Source: CAVQJU01 sp963755195
Lineage (GTDB): Bacteria; Acidobacteriota; Vicinamibacteria; Vicinamibacterales; CAVVIG01
Assembly: GCA_963755195.1 (NCBI GenBank)
Contig: CAVWIZ010000001.1
Location: 434,001 to 498,000, forward strand
Reading direction: 5' to 3'
DNA: 64,000 nt
Shown: piece by piece, positions 48,083-57,408 of the stretch
Layout of the letters: every line of letters starts with the position of its first letter
Position numbering within the stretch: position 1 is the first letter of the stretch
Position numbers and translations under genes: made by a program
Notes under the pieces: generated by a model
Databases searched by the model: none
Seen by the model: the letters and a program-made list of their open reading frames with translations, nothing else
Told to the model about the DNA's origin: nothing

Positions 48083-49880
48083 ATGCTGCCCGGCTGCGCG
48101 GTTCATGGCCGGCGTGCGCGATCGCCGCGCGGCGTCATCCTGCTCGCCGGGCCGCATCGTCGCCTGCCCGCCTGGCTGCTCGCCGCCGAAGTCCTGGCGA
48201 CGATTCTCGGGCTGTTCGTCTTCGGATCGTTCAGGTACCAGATCCACAAGAACGCGCTGACGTACGGGATGCTGCTCGTCATCGTCGCGACGTTCTCGCG
48301 GCTCGCCGACGTCGACGTGGCACGTCGAGATCGCCGCAGCGCGGCTGGCGGGTTCTGGATCGCGGCAGCACCTGCTGTCGTTCAGCGGCCTCGACGATCT
48401 GATTCACGCCGACACGATGCTGTTCATCCTCGGCCTGACGCTGTTCGTGTCGGTCATCGCGCAGACGCGGCGTGCTCGAAGGCATCACGTTCTTCCTGCT
48501 GCGCCGCAACGACGGGCGTGATCCTGCCGACCGTCATCGCGGTGACCGCCGTCGTCGCCGTCGCGTCCGGCATTCTCGACGGCGTGTCGATGATCGGGCT
48601 GACGATCCGCACGCTCGTCATCATCCTGATGCTCGCCGCCGCGCCGCTGGCCGCCGGTGCGCTACGCGGTCATGGTGTGCACGGCCGTGACGACGATCTG
48701 CGGCGTCTGGCTGGCCTACGGCGAGCCGCCGAACCTGATCATGAAGGCGAATCTGTACCCGCACCTGGACAACGCCTTCTTCCTGCTGCTACTGCGCGCC
48801 GGCCGCCGTCGCCAGCTATCTCGTCATCGCCTGGCAGCTGCGCGGAAGACTCGGCCGGCCAGCGCGTCGATCTCGAGGACATGGACGTCATCGACGCCAA
48901 CGCCGAGGACGTGCGCTTTCTCCAGGCCAGCGCGCCACGGCGAGGTCATGACGCCGGTCGAGCTCGTCGAGGGCCACGCGGGCGATCTCGACGGCCGGGC
49001 CGACGCCGTCATCGACCGGCTGCGTCACGGCGAGTCGCTCGGTCTCGCCCTGGTTCACGAAGATGTCCGAAGTCGGACGTCGCCGGATGCTGCTCGGCCA
49101 CTTCGTCAGCGACGAACTCGCGGACGGTCTCGACCGCCACTATCTGTACGACGCGGCGGGCGACTACGAGGAGGCGTTCCGGGCCGAACTGGCCGTCGAC
49201 GAGGTGCTCGCGTCCATGGCGCCGCGTCCGCCGACGCGCGCAGAAGATCGGCGGCGCTCGCGCTCGTGCCGTTCATCGCGCATGCTGATCGTGCACGGCG
49301 TCTGACCACGAGGTGCCGCTGTTTCTCGCGTCGTTTGCCGGATTCGCCGCCGCGCTGCCGGCCATCTGCGCGAATCCCGAAGATGCGCGCGCCTGGCGCT
49401 CCGCGAGGCGCGCTCAGGAGTACGCCGAGTACTACTTTCTGTTTCCGCTGTTCCTGTCGATCACGCTGCTGACGAGCGCCGGCTTCTTCGACGCGATGCA
49501 GAGCCTGATCGCGCCGGGCATCGACGACGCTCGGCCAGGCGCACGTGGCCTTCGCGCAGTTCCTCGGCAGCACGTTTCTGTCGGCCATTCTCGACAACAA
49601 CATCGTGGCCGACTTCGCGTCGCGCGGCCTGCACGGTCTCGACCTCAACGTGCTGCAGTTCTTCGCCATGGCGCAGATCGCCGGCTACGCGCTCGGCGGC
49701 TGCTGGACGCACATCGGCTGCGCGCAGTCGGTCGTCGCGTACGCCTTCATCCAGCGCGACGTGGACGCGCACTACACGCCGGTCCAGTGGATCAAGGAGA
49801 TGACGCCGGTCATCGTCCAGATTCTGGTCCTGATGGCTGTCATCATCTACGCCGAGAGCGCTGTGCTGGGCCGGTTCTAG
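48083..49880 (+). CDS. Putative ion transporter of the ArsB/NhaD (SLC13-like) superfamily, with many frame breaks
   Basis: Spread over all three frames but readable as one protein: LLAAEVLATILGLFVFGSFR, NALTYGMLLVIVATFSRL, DTMLFILGLTLFVSVIAQTR, LPTVIAVTAVVAVASGILDG, VSMIGLTIRTLVIILMLAAA, the re-entrant-loop-like YGEPPNLIMKANLYPHLDNA. A soluble loop of about 150 charged residues (DLEDMDVIDANAEDVRFLQA onward) follows, then the second half FLGSTFLSAILDNNIVADFA and VPVQWIKEMTPVIVQILVLM-type helices to the stop at 49880. NhaD/CitM-like transporters share the G-x-P-x-N loop and the D-N-x-x-x-A segment. The start is unclear; 48083 is the ATG in frame with the first solid helices. Probably a sodium/proton or organic-anion transporter. 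Confidence 0.6.
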
Positions 49881-49890
49881 AACCTCTTGT

Positions 49891-50097
49891 TCAGCCGTTT
49901 TCGACCCAGTGTGTCAATACGGAACGGACTGTCGCAGGAGATCCATCCGGCAGGTCTATTGAGATGACACGGCCGGCGGCGTCCGCCAGCATCACGCGCC
50001 AACCGCTCAGCGTCGGCTCGGTGCGCATTGCAGAGACACGGAGCCCGTCGGCGTTCAGCACGTCCCTAAGGATGCGTTCGACGTCCTGTTGCTGCAT
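49891..50097 (-). CDS. Small hypothetical protein
   Basis: 68 residues from ATG 50097: MQQQDVERILRDVLNADGLR, then VSAMRTEPTLSGWRVMLADA and a strand-rich end VISIDLPDGSPATVRSVLTH. The mix of a helix and three or four strands looks like one small alpha/beta domain. No known family recognised. It lies 92 bases downstream of pal on the same strand and is convergent with the transporter gene 11 bases away. Confidence 0.5.
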   Translation of the reverse strand: MQQQDVERILRDVLNADGLRVSAMRTEPTLSGWRVMLADAAGRVISIDLPDGSPATVRSVLTHWVENG

Positions 50098-50189
50098 CGT
50101 TCTGCTCGGCTGGACTGCCCGGCCGGACGCCGAAACGCGGCCCGCGGAGCGGCGGCGCACCTTCGAGCTTCAGCGCCGCAGAAACGGCG

Positions 50190-50756
50190 TCATTTTCCCG
50201 TGATCTCGAAATGACCGCGTCGGTTCTGCGACCAGCACGATTCTCCCGACCCACGGCAGAAGGGCGCTTCTCTACCAAGGCTGCGCAGCTCGATCCGATC
50301 CGGCCCGACGCCGAGACTGGTCAGATATTCTTTGACGACGTCCGCCCGCTGTTCCCCGAGGGCCAGATTGTATTCGGCGGTGCCGCGCTCATCGCAGTGG
50401 CCGTCAATCCGGATCCTGGTCTGCGGCCACTTCGCGAGCCACTCGGCGTCGCGCTGGAGAGCCTGCCTGTCCTGATCCCGCAACCGGTTCTGGTCGTAGT
50501 CGAAAAACACATCGACGAGCGGATGCTCTGCATTGAGGTCGGCAAGTGACTTGCGTCGAAACAACTCGGTTTCGGTGGGCGCTGCCGCCGCCGGCCGCGC
50601 GAATGCCCGAGGCGGCGGCGAGGGCGCGGGCGGCCGAGCCGGGACGGCTGCCGCCGTCGTGGCCGCGCGCGAGGGCGCGACCGCCGGCGGGCGAGTATGG
50701 CAAGCCGCGCCGGCGGCCGCGAGGAGGACGAGGCACCACGACTTGACGACGGACAT
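50190..50756 (-). CDS. pal: Peptidoglycan-associated lipoprotein (Pal/OmpA C-terminal domain)
   Basis: 188 residues from ATG 50756, preceded by AGGAGGT eight bases upstream. The signal peptide MSVVKSWCLVLLAAAGAACH contains a lipobox A-G-A-A-C, so it is a lipoprotein. An Ala/Pro-rich linker (about 20-70) follows, then the OmpA-like domain: VDVFFDYDQNRLRDQDRQAL, IRIDGHCDERGTAEYNLALG, EQRADVVKEYLTSLGV and RIELRSLGREAPFC. The Asp and Arg that bind diaminopimelate (Y-N-x-x-L-G-x-x-R-A) are present. Pal anchors the outer membrane to peptidoglycan with Tol-B, but tolB is not next door. A strong promoter lies just upstream. Confidence 0.9.
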   Translation of the reverse strand: MSVVKSWCLVLLAAAGAACHTRPPAVAPSRAATTAAAVPARPPAPSPPPRAFARPAAAAPTETELFRRKSLADLNAEHPLVDVFFDYDQNRLRDQDRQALQRDAEWLAKWPQTRIRIDGHCDERGTAEYNLALGEQRADVVKEYLTSLGVGPDRIELRSLGREAPFCRGSGESCWSQNRRGHFEITGK

Positions 50757-50796
50757 GGACGCACCTCCTGTGTCATGCGGGAGCATTGTTGCCGAC

Positions 50797-50824
50797 TGTA
50801 TACCGCCATATACTTTGAGGTCAA
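50797..50824 (-). promoter_or_regulatory. Promoter of pal
   Basis: Minus strand TTGACC (50824-50819), 16 bases, then TATACA (50802-50797). That is 5/6 for each element. The start point would be about 35 bases upstream of the pal ATG. Confidence 0.65.
50798..50813. promoter_or_regulatory. Candidate MarR operator between pal and marR
   Basis: GTATA-CCGCCA-TATAC is a perfect inverted repeat (arms 50798-50802 and 50809-50813). It overlaps the -10 and spacer of the pal promoter and lies 111 bases before the marR start. MarR proteins often bind such short palindromes at their own promoter region. Confidence 0.45.
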
Positions 50825-50923
50825 ACAAATAAGGCATGAAGGGTCGGGCGCCCTGGCGTACGTGTGAAGCGATGGGAAGATTGCTCGGGGTGTGAACCGT
50901 GGTCGCGGTATCATCGATCCCCT

Positions 50924-51385
50924 ATGCCGTCCACTCGCCCGTCTGACGCCAAGTACCCGCTCGGCCCGGTCCTGGATTTCATGCGACTCCTCTGGTCCAT
51001 TGAGCATGGCCTCCAAAGGATGTCCAAACGCATGGAAGGCGAACTGGGAATCACCGGACCGCAGCGACTCGTGTTGCGGGTCGTCGGGCAGTTTCCCGGT
51101 CTATCGGCCGGAGAGCTGGCTCACATCGTCCGCTTGCATCCGAGCACGATCACCGGAATCCTGCAGCGACTGGTGGCGCAGGGCCTTCTCGAGCGCAAGC
51201 GCGATCCCGGCGACAGCCGGCGCGCCCGGCTGCGGCTCAAGCCGGCCGCCGTCGCTTACACGCGGACGTCTGCGGGAACTGTGGAGAAGGTCGTGATGCA
51301 AGCGCTCAATCGGATTGGCGCCCCGGATGTTCGCGCCGCTCGAAGAGTGCTCGCGGAGATTGCGCAGAGGCTGAACGAGTTCTGA
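50924..51385 (+). CDS. MarR-family transcriptional regulator
   Basis: 153 residues from ATG 50924. The winged helix-turn-helix is clear: GITGPQRLVLRVVGQFPGLS, then AGELAHIVRLHPSTITGILQ, RLVAQGLLERKRDPGDSRRA (recognition helix, wing with D-x-R-R), and LKPAAVAYTRTS. The MarR dimerisation helices are at both ends. It lies between divergent pal (promoter within 170 bases) and convergent clc. The effector is unknown. The first 40 residues resemble the decayed copy at 61368-61511, showing a second paralogue existed. Confidence 0.9.
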   Translation: MPSTRPSDAKYPLGPVLDFMRLLWSIEHGLQRMSKRMEGELGITGPQRLVLRVVGQFPGLSAGELAHIVRLHPSTITGILQRLVAQGLLERKRDPGDSRRARLRLKPAAVAYTRTSAGTVEKVVMQALNRIGAPDVRAARRVLAEIAQRLNEF

Positions 51386-51394
51386 GTGTCCGTT

Positions 51395-53072
51395 TCAGCG
51401 TGTTCTGTCAGCGCCGATGTTCAGAAAGCTGTCGCGTGTAATGACGCCCTCCACGCGCCTCACCTCGGTCCGACTGACCACGGGCAGGACGCCGCCGCTC
51501 TGTGACAGACGGTCGAGCACGACATCGATCGGGTGATCCGGATGCGCGTGAACGAACGAATCCGCGACGAGCGAGGACAGTGGATCACTAGCCTTTCCCG
51601 CCGCGCTCCATGTCTCGAGCTGATCGCGCGTGACCGTGCCGATGAGCCGGTCGCTCGTGCCGACCAGATACGCCGGGGCCTCATGTTCGCGGGCCCACAG
51701 CCGCCCTTGCTCCACTGAAAAATCCGAAGGCATGAAGTTGACATCGACCCGCATGACGTGGCGTGCGGTTCGGGACGACGTCGGCACGGTCGGCGACGGA
51801 AGGTGCACGCCGTCTTGGTGGAGGAGGGCGTGATACACAGGCACAGGCTGATAGCGCCGGGAGATCACGAAGCTGAGCATGTTGGCGACCATCAGCGGCA
51901 CCAGGATCTGATAGTCCTGTGTGATTTCGAAGATCATGAAGACCGACGTCATCGGTGCGCGAATGATTCCCGCGAACAGCGTGCCCATGCCCGACGAGCG
52001 CGTACGCGCCGGGATCGCCCGTGGGAAACGGCGCGACGCGATGCACGAGCGTCCCGACGGCGCCGCCCGCCATGGCGCCGATGTACAGGCTCGGCGCGAA
52101 AATGCCGCCGGCATTGCCTGACGCGTAGGACACGATCGTCGCACCCAGCTTGAGGCAACACAGGATCGCCATGGTCTTGAGCAGCAGGCCTCCGTTGAGC
52201 GCCTGATCGACGTAGTCGTAGCCGACGCCCATGACGGCGGGTGAGTAGACGAGAATCGCGCCGATCACCAGGCCTCCGATCGCGGGCTGGAAGACCTTCG
52301 TGCCCTGCGGCAGGCGAGAGAAGACATGCCGAAGGGCCAAGAGCGCCTTGCAGAAGATCAGGGACACGATACCGCCGATGACGCCGAGGGCCGCGTACGC
52401 GAGCAGCTCCGCCGGGTGCACCAGGCGATAGGTCGGCACGTGAAAGAGCGGCTCGTTACCGAGAATCGAGCGTTCGACGACAACCGCAGCCACGGACGCG
52501 ACGACGGTCGATCCGAGAAGCGAAGCGTTCATGTCGCCGATGATCTCCTCCAGAGCGAACAGCACCGCGGCGACGGGCGTGTTGAAGGCTGCGGCGAGGG
52601 CGCCGGCGGCGCCCACCGGGACCAGATCCCGAACGCGTTGTGGTGACAGGTGCAGCCAGCGGCCGATCGCGGAGGCCAGGCCGGCGCCGATCTGCACCGA
52701 GGGGCCCTCGCGTCCCATCGAATGGCCGGAACCGATGCAGAGCACGCCCGTCAGGAACTTGCCGAGCGGCACGTGGCCGGGAATGACGCCGCCGGACAAG
52801 TGATACGCCGCCTCGGTCTGCGGAACGCCACTCCCGCGAACATCCGGAAACACTTTGGCGAGCAGGAATCCGGTGACGATACTCATGAGCGGCGGGACGG
52901 CAAAGAGCCGGAGCCGCGAGGGGGCCAGGCCGAACAGCCGATGGCTCGTTTGTTCGATCGCCACGGTAAACAGCACGGCCGCGAGGCCGGCCAGAATCCC
53001 GATCACGATCGTCAGGATGAGAAACAGCTGGTTCTCGCGCAACCGCAGTTGTTGCGTGCGGGGGGGGCTCAC
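51395..53072 (-). CDS. ClC-type chloride channel/antiporter with C-terminal CBS domains (one frame break)
   Basis: The main frame from GTG 53072 holds the ClC core: GSGHSMGREGPSVQIGAGLA (with the gating glutamate in GREGP), FNTPVAAVLFALEEIIGDMN (the EE pair expected of H+/Cl- antiporters), and YASGNAGGIFAPSLYIGAMA. After GDPGAYALVG the sequence continues in another frame as MGTLFAGIIRAPMTSVFMIF and a CBS pair (PAYLVGTSDRLIGTVTRDQL; PLSSLVADSFVHAHPDHPID). One extra G near 51990 explains the break; corrected length is 558 residues. The EE pair suggests an antiporter, not a channel. Its start overlaps the TPR gene stop (GTGA). Confidence 0.9.
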
Positions 53073-54229
53073 CCGGCCGTCGCTCCGTGCCGTCGTCCGA
53101 TAAGGACGAGCGCCCGGTCGAAGGCCGTCGGCTCACCGCAACGCTGAACAACCAGTCGGGCGATCCGGTCGATCAGGCCCGCACCCATTTCGATCGTGTC
53201 TTGTTCCATGGTGGCGGGCGTCAAGCGATGCTCGAATGTCTGTGTCTCACGAAGAAGAGCAAGTTCGTCGATCTGACCGCCGCTGCGCTCCTCGAGACAC
53301 GCGCTCCACCGCCGTTGCGCGTAGGAGAAGTCGGCGATGAGCCGTCGGCGCCGCTCGGCGGAGCCGAGACCTCTGACCAGTGGATCGCTCGATAGCACCA
53401 GGTCCACGACGTCCCGGGTGTTCTTCATCTCGCCTTCGTTGGCCGGCAGCCGGCGTAGATACGACTTGGCCAACGGGTAGTCGCCGAGTTGAAAAGCGGC
53501 CTGGCCGGCGCCGGCGACCGCGTCACGATTCTCAGGATCCAGACGGAGCGTTCGTTGAAACTGATCCAGTGCGTGCCCGTTGTCGCCCGCTTCGGCGAAC
53601 AACCGGCCCACTTCAAGCCTCAGCGCGATGTCGTCCGGGAGGTCCGTGCTCAGCGCCAGCAGCTCCGAGAGCGCGCGGCTGCCTTGGTCGTGTGTGAGCA
53701 AGAACCCTATCAGCTCGATCCGAACCCGGCGCCGGCGCCCGACCTGCTCGGCGGGCCACGAAGCGTACAGCGCGTTGTGGTAGAAGCGAAGCGCTTCGGT
53801 GACATCCCGCCGAGCCGTTGCGAGCCGCGCCAGCTGAAGGTTGATGTCCGGATCTTCCGGTGCCGACTCGCGCAGTGTCAGCAACACGCTTCGCGCGGCG
53901 TCGTCGTCTCGCTTGAGCGCCAGGGCCTGGGCCAGCGCCAGCACGTAACGCCTGTCCTCGGGGTTTCTGACGGTGGCGCGGCGAAGCGCATCGATCGCAT
54001 CGTCGAACCTGCCTGCCTCGACTGCCTGTTGCCCTCGGCCGTACCATTCGGATGCGTCGCGAAGGCTCATGGCGCGATTGCTTGCGGCCACGGCTCGCGT
54101 AAGCCAGAACGCCGCGATCGCTACGAGGATCAACACGCCGAGCTGGAAGACCTCGTGGTGTATGAATGCGACCCGCTCGACAAGGTCGCTCGTTGGGGGA
54201 TCTGCAGGGACCACAATGATCTCGCGCAC
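53069..54229 (-). CDS. Membrane-anchored TPR protein of unknown function
   Basis: 386 residues from GTG 54229. The N-terminal part has a single membrane helix (VFQLGVLILVAIAAFWLTRA, about 27-46). TPR-like repeats follow: EWYGRGQQAVEAGRFDDAID, LALAQALALKRDDDAARSVL, LQLARLATARRDVTEALRFY, LRLEVGRLFAEAGDNGHALD, and AVAGAGQAAFQLGDYPLAKS. The repeats probably face the cytoplasm or periplasm; topology is not clear. Its stop overlaps the clc start by four bases (GTGA), so the pair is translationally coupled. This suggests a role with the ClC protein or in the same stress response. Confidence 0.75.
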   Translation of the reverse strand: MREIIVVPADPPTSDLVERVAFIHHEVFQLGVLILVAIAAFWLTRAVAASNRAMSLRDASEWYGRGQQAVEAGRFDDAIDALRRATVRNPEDRRYVLALAQALALKRDDDAARSVLLTLRESAPEDPDINLQLARLATARRDVTEALRFYHNALYASWPAEQVGRRRRVRIELIGFLLTHDQGSRALSELLALSTDLPDDIALRLEVGRLFAEAGDNGHALDQFQRTLRLDPENRDAVAGAGQAAFQLGDYPLAKSYLRRLPANEGEMKNTRDVVDLVLSSDPLVRGLGSAERRRRLIADFSYAQRRWSACLEERSGGQIDELALLRETQTFEHRLTPATMEQDTIEMGAGLIDRIARLVVQRCGEPTAFDRALVLIGRRHGATAG

Positions 54230-54324
54230 GTTGAAGCGCGCCTTATCGACTCAGCTTAGCACGCACTCGTTGCTGGTCAAACTATCGGTCGTCAACTCGT
54301 CCTGCGCCCGACAGACTGGGGCCG

Positions 54325-56727
54325 TCACCATTTGAGCAACATGAAGCCTCTGAGAATCGGCCCGACGCTGTTCGTGAAGCTGCCGAATCGTGGCGCGCCA
54401 GACACCGGGTACACCTCGCGGGGATTGAAGTGGTTCGTCGCGTTGAACAGCTGTATCCCCAGATCCGCGGAACGTTGCCGAATCGTCCATGTCTTGTAGA
54501 CGATGAAGTCGGCGGCCATGAAGGCGGGAAACGTCGCCGAGTTCGGCGTGCCGACATACCGATATCGATGATCGACGACGGAGTAAGGAAACCCGGAATG
54601 CCACTCAACGACCGGTGAGACCACGATCCTCCGGGGCAGGTTGAACGTTCCCCAGATGATCCAGCGGTGGCGGGCGTCGGCGGCCAACCTGGAGACTCCT
54701 CCGGGCTGGAGCAGCGGGGCGTCGAGCGCCTGAAACAGCGTCGCGAAATCGTTCAGTTCGCCACGCGCCGACGACCTCACGTAACTTGCGAACAACTGCT
54801 GATCTCCTGACCACGTCTTCCGTACCGAAAGCTGTAGCTCGCGGTAGGACGCCGTACCAGTGCTGCGGACGGCAGCGGCACCGCTGGTCAGGGGAACGTC
54901 GAGGGTGGCCAAACGAGTTGAGCGCCGATCGGTGATACCGACCTGCCCATCCACCCCCGGTCGCAGCTGCCGTTCGAGTTGCAGGGTCACGGCCTTCGCG
55001 AGGGGCAGTTGAAGCCGTTCGACTGTCGGCCGGAGAACGACAGCGTCCAGGTCGGTTCCAGTGAGTGGGTCGACGGCCGTATCGACTCTCGCTGGATGGC
55101 CGGCAAATGCCTCGACGGCCAGCGGCAGGGCGCCGACGAAGCTGCCGTACCCTGCCCGGACGACGGTGACGGCCGCGCTGTCGAATGCGTAGCGGATGCC
55201 CACGCGCGCTGACGGCGTGGCACCGCTGTAGGAGCTGTCGTGATCCACCCGCACACCTGCGTCAATTTGCAGGCGGTCGCCGATCGTCCACACGTCGCGC
55301 CCTGTCAGTGCCATCGGACTGTCATTCGCCGTCAGCGTCGATGGCGGGCCGAACTGGACGCGGCGTACGACGCGCCCGACGGTGTCCTCGACGAGTACGG
55401 GACCCTCGGCCACTGTGCCGCGCAGGCGTTGAGAAGCCATGCGGACAGAGAGACCGATTGCGTGGTCACGCCTGCCTACTGAGAATGTGCGGTCCCATGC
55501 GGCGCCGATGCTGTAGCGGACCGCGTGACGGTCCACGCGGGAGAACCAGTTTGAATGCCAGCCAAGGGGTGACAGGTGTGTTGGTCCGATACCGTTCGGT
55601 GTGAGCGTGGTATCGTGCGTGATCACCCCGACATTGATCGTGAGCACGCTGGCGTTGTCGAGAACGATCCGGTTCGTCACGCCTCCGAACAGATCCCGCT
55701 GGCTGATGTCCGCGGTCGCCAACGCGTCTCGTCTCGGGCTGAGACCGAGGTTCTGTGTGCTACTTGGAAACGCAAGGCCCTCGACCGTCAGGTTGTACCG
55801 ATGGTGGGCCTGTAGATCGATCCGTCCGAAAAGCGTTGTGCTCTCCTCGATCAGGTTCGGGCCGGTGCCGGTCGTGACTTCTGGCACCGCGATACGCTCG
55901 TAGTCATATTCGACGGCGACGAAGTAGCGGAGTCGTCCGCCATACCTGGCGCCGCCTGCGTGCGCACGGGGGAAGATGCCTTCGAGCCGTCCGAAGCCCG
56001 GATTCACGAGTCGCGGCCGGGGGATGAATCCCTGCAAGCCAAACTGAAACGTGTCGCCGCCGGGCTTGCTCACCATCTGCACCAGGCCGCCGAGAAGCCC
56101 GCCGTAGACGACTGCCATCGGATCGCGAAGCACCTCGACGCCTTGCACCGACTCGAACGGAAGGTTGATTGTGGACGTGCCCGTTGCCGGGTTCGTGACG
56201 TTGAAACCGTCGAGCAAGAGGGGCGTTTCATACGGCCGCGCGCCGCCCAGGCGCAGAAGTCCATCCGCGCCGCGCACCATTGAAGGGAGGAGGGGCAGCG
56301 ACTCGCGCGCTTTCAGCCGGGACGATGGCAGGCGGGCCACCGTCGTCGCGCTCAGGGTGCTGCCCATGGTCGAGGCGGTCGGCGACGCGGACGGTAGCTC
56401 TGGCGCGACAACTGTCGTCGTTTCGACCGCGTGGGCGATGGAAAGGACGATTCGCGTCGCATCCTGACGCGCGACACGCGCGGTTTCGAAGGCGTCGAGC
56501 GACGCAACGACGGTATCCCCTTGCAGTTCCGGGCCGATTTCGAAACCGCCGTCCGGTCCAGTCGTGAACGATGCGACGATCGCAGCGCCATCGAGCAGTT
56601 GTACCGTCACACCTGGCAGCGGCAGGCCTGTCTGATCCACGACAACCCCTCGAGGGGACTGGGCCGAGACGACGGCGGTCGCGCCGGCTGTCAGGAGCAG
56701 AACGATCCCCAGTGCCGAAATGCGCAC
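54325..56727 (-). CDS. TonB-dependent receptor with N-terminal carboxypeptidase-regulatory domain
   Basis: Outer-membrane transporter. From GTG 56727 the product has a signal peptide (MRISALGIVLLLTAGATAVV, cut near SAQS). A CarboxypepD_reg/Ig-like domain follows (GVVVDQTGLPLPGVTVQLLD, then GPDGGFEIGPELQGDTVVAS). The plug reads LLDGFNVTNP and VQGVEVLRDPMAVVYGGLLG, and a beta-barrel fills the rest, ending FTNSVGPILRGFMLLKW. An upstream TTG start (56763) would add 12 residues and is less likely. The ligand is unknown. The plug has LRDP-x-A-V-x-Y-G-G, with GG in place of the common GS. It is divergent to the secreted-protein gene 56859. Confidence 0.88.
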   Translation of the reverse strand: MRISALGIVLLLTAGATAVVSAQSPRGVVVDQTGLPLPGVTVQLLDGAAIVASFTTGPDGGFEIGPELQGDTVVASLDAFETARVARQDATRIVLSIAHAVETTTVVAPELPSASPTASTMGSTLSATTVARLPSSRLKARESLPLLPSMVRGADGLLRLGGARPYETPLLLDGFNVTNPATGTSTINLPFESVQGVEVLRDPMAVVYGGLLGGLVQMVSKPGGDTFQFGLQGFIPRPRLVNPGFGRLEGIFPRAHAGGARYGGRLRYFVAVEYDYERIAVPEVTTGTGPNLIEESTTLFGRIDLQAHHRYNLTVEGLAFPSSTQNLGLSPRRDALATADISQRDLFGGVTNRIVLDNASVLTINVGVITHDTTLTPNGIGPTHLSPLGWHSNWFSRVDRHAVRYSIGAAWDRTFSVGRRDHAIGLSVRMASQRLRGTVAEGPVLVEDTVGRVVRRVQFGPPSTLTANDSPMALTGRDVWTIGDRLQIDAGVRVDHDSSYSGATPSARVGIRYAFDSAAVTVVRAGYGSFVGALPLAVEAFAGHPARVDTAVDPLTGTDLDAVVLRPTVERLQLPLAKAVTLQLERQLRPGVDGQVGITDRRSTRLATLDVPLTSGAAAVRSTGTASYRELQLSVRKTWSGDQQLFASYVRSSARGELNDFATLFQALDAPLLQPGGVSRLAADARHRWIIWGTFNLPRRIVVSPVVEWHSGFPYSVVDHRYRYVGTPNSATFPAFMAADFIVYKTWTIRQRSADLGIQLFNATNHFNPREVYPVSGAPRFGSFTNSVGPILRGFMLLKW

Positions 56728-56858
56728 AATGGGGCGCCAGATATATAAATAGTTTGAGTCCAAAGTATTGTTCGTGGTAAGAATACCTCAACTGGTCCGG
56801 TTCGATCGGCCAGAGGTGTGGTTCGGCCGCCGTTCCTTCGCATAACTGAGGGCTGACG

Positions 56859-57392
56859 ATGAAGACGAAGCGTTGGATCTGGCCCGCACGTCTTGCTTTG
56901 ACGTTCTGTGGATTCGCCGTGTTGGGGTTGATGGCCAGTCTGACCGTTCGAAACGTCAACGCGCGGAGTGCGGCGGAAGCGGGGGCCGGGCAGCAGGCAG
57001 CCGCGCAGCAAGCCGCGCCGGCACGGGCCGCCCGAGTGCTCGGATCCGATGCCGGGGTCGTGCTGAATTTCATCAAGCCGGAGAAAACGGCGGACTTCGA
57101 ATCCGTGATGGCGAAACTTCACGAGGCGCTGCAGAAGAGCGAAAAGCCCGAACGAAAGCGGCAGGCGGCCGGCTGGAAGGTCTTCAAGGCTGCCGAACCG
57201 GGTGCCAACGGCAGCGTGCTGTATGTGTTCGTGATCGATCCGGCCGCAAAAGGCGCCGACTACACCGTCTCGACGATTCTTGCCGAGGCGTTCCCGGGCG
57301 AGGTCCAGGCGCTCTATCAACAGTACGCCGGGGCGTATGCGACGGGCCAGAACGTCGTCAACCTGTCGCTCGTGTCAGGGCTGGGCCAGTGA
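56859..57392 (+). CDS. Secreted or anchored hypothetical protein
   Basis: 177 residues from ATG 56859. The N-terminus (KTKRWIWPARLALTFCGFAV, LGLMASLTVRNVNA) is a signal peptide or anchor, followed by an Ala/Gln-rich linker. The conserved-looking domain is VLNFIKPEKTADFESVMAKL, then HEALQKSEKPERKRQAAGWK and LYVFVIDPAAKGADYTVSTI. That alternation of helix and strand with an aromatic YVFVIDP segment resembles stress-responsive dimeric alpha/beta-barrel domains. No named family recognised. It lies 16 bases before the STN-domain protein and probably starts a three-gene operon. Confidence 0.65.
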   Translation: MKTKRWIWPARLALTFCGFAVLGLMASLTVRNVNARSAAEAGAGQQAAAQQAAPARAARVLGSDAGVVLNFIKPEKTADFESVMAKLHEALQKSEKPERKRQAAGWKVFKAAEPGANGSVLYVFVIDPAAKGADYTVSTILAEAFPGEVQALYQQYAGAYATGQNVVNLSLVSGLGQ

Positions 57393-57408
57393 TCTCGACG
57401 ACGTACGT

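Noticed and set aside
45480..49880. Real pseudogene cluster in the amt region
   Set aside because: All protein motifs remain, changes are only extra bases, and no deletion, stop substitution or transposon is seen.
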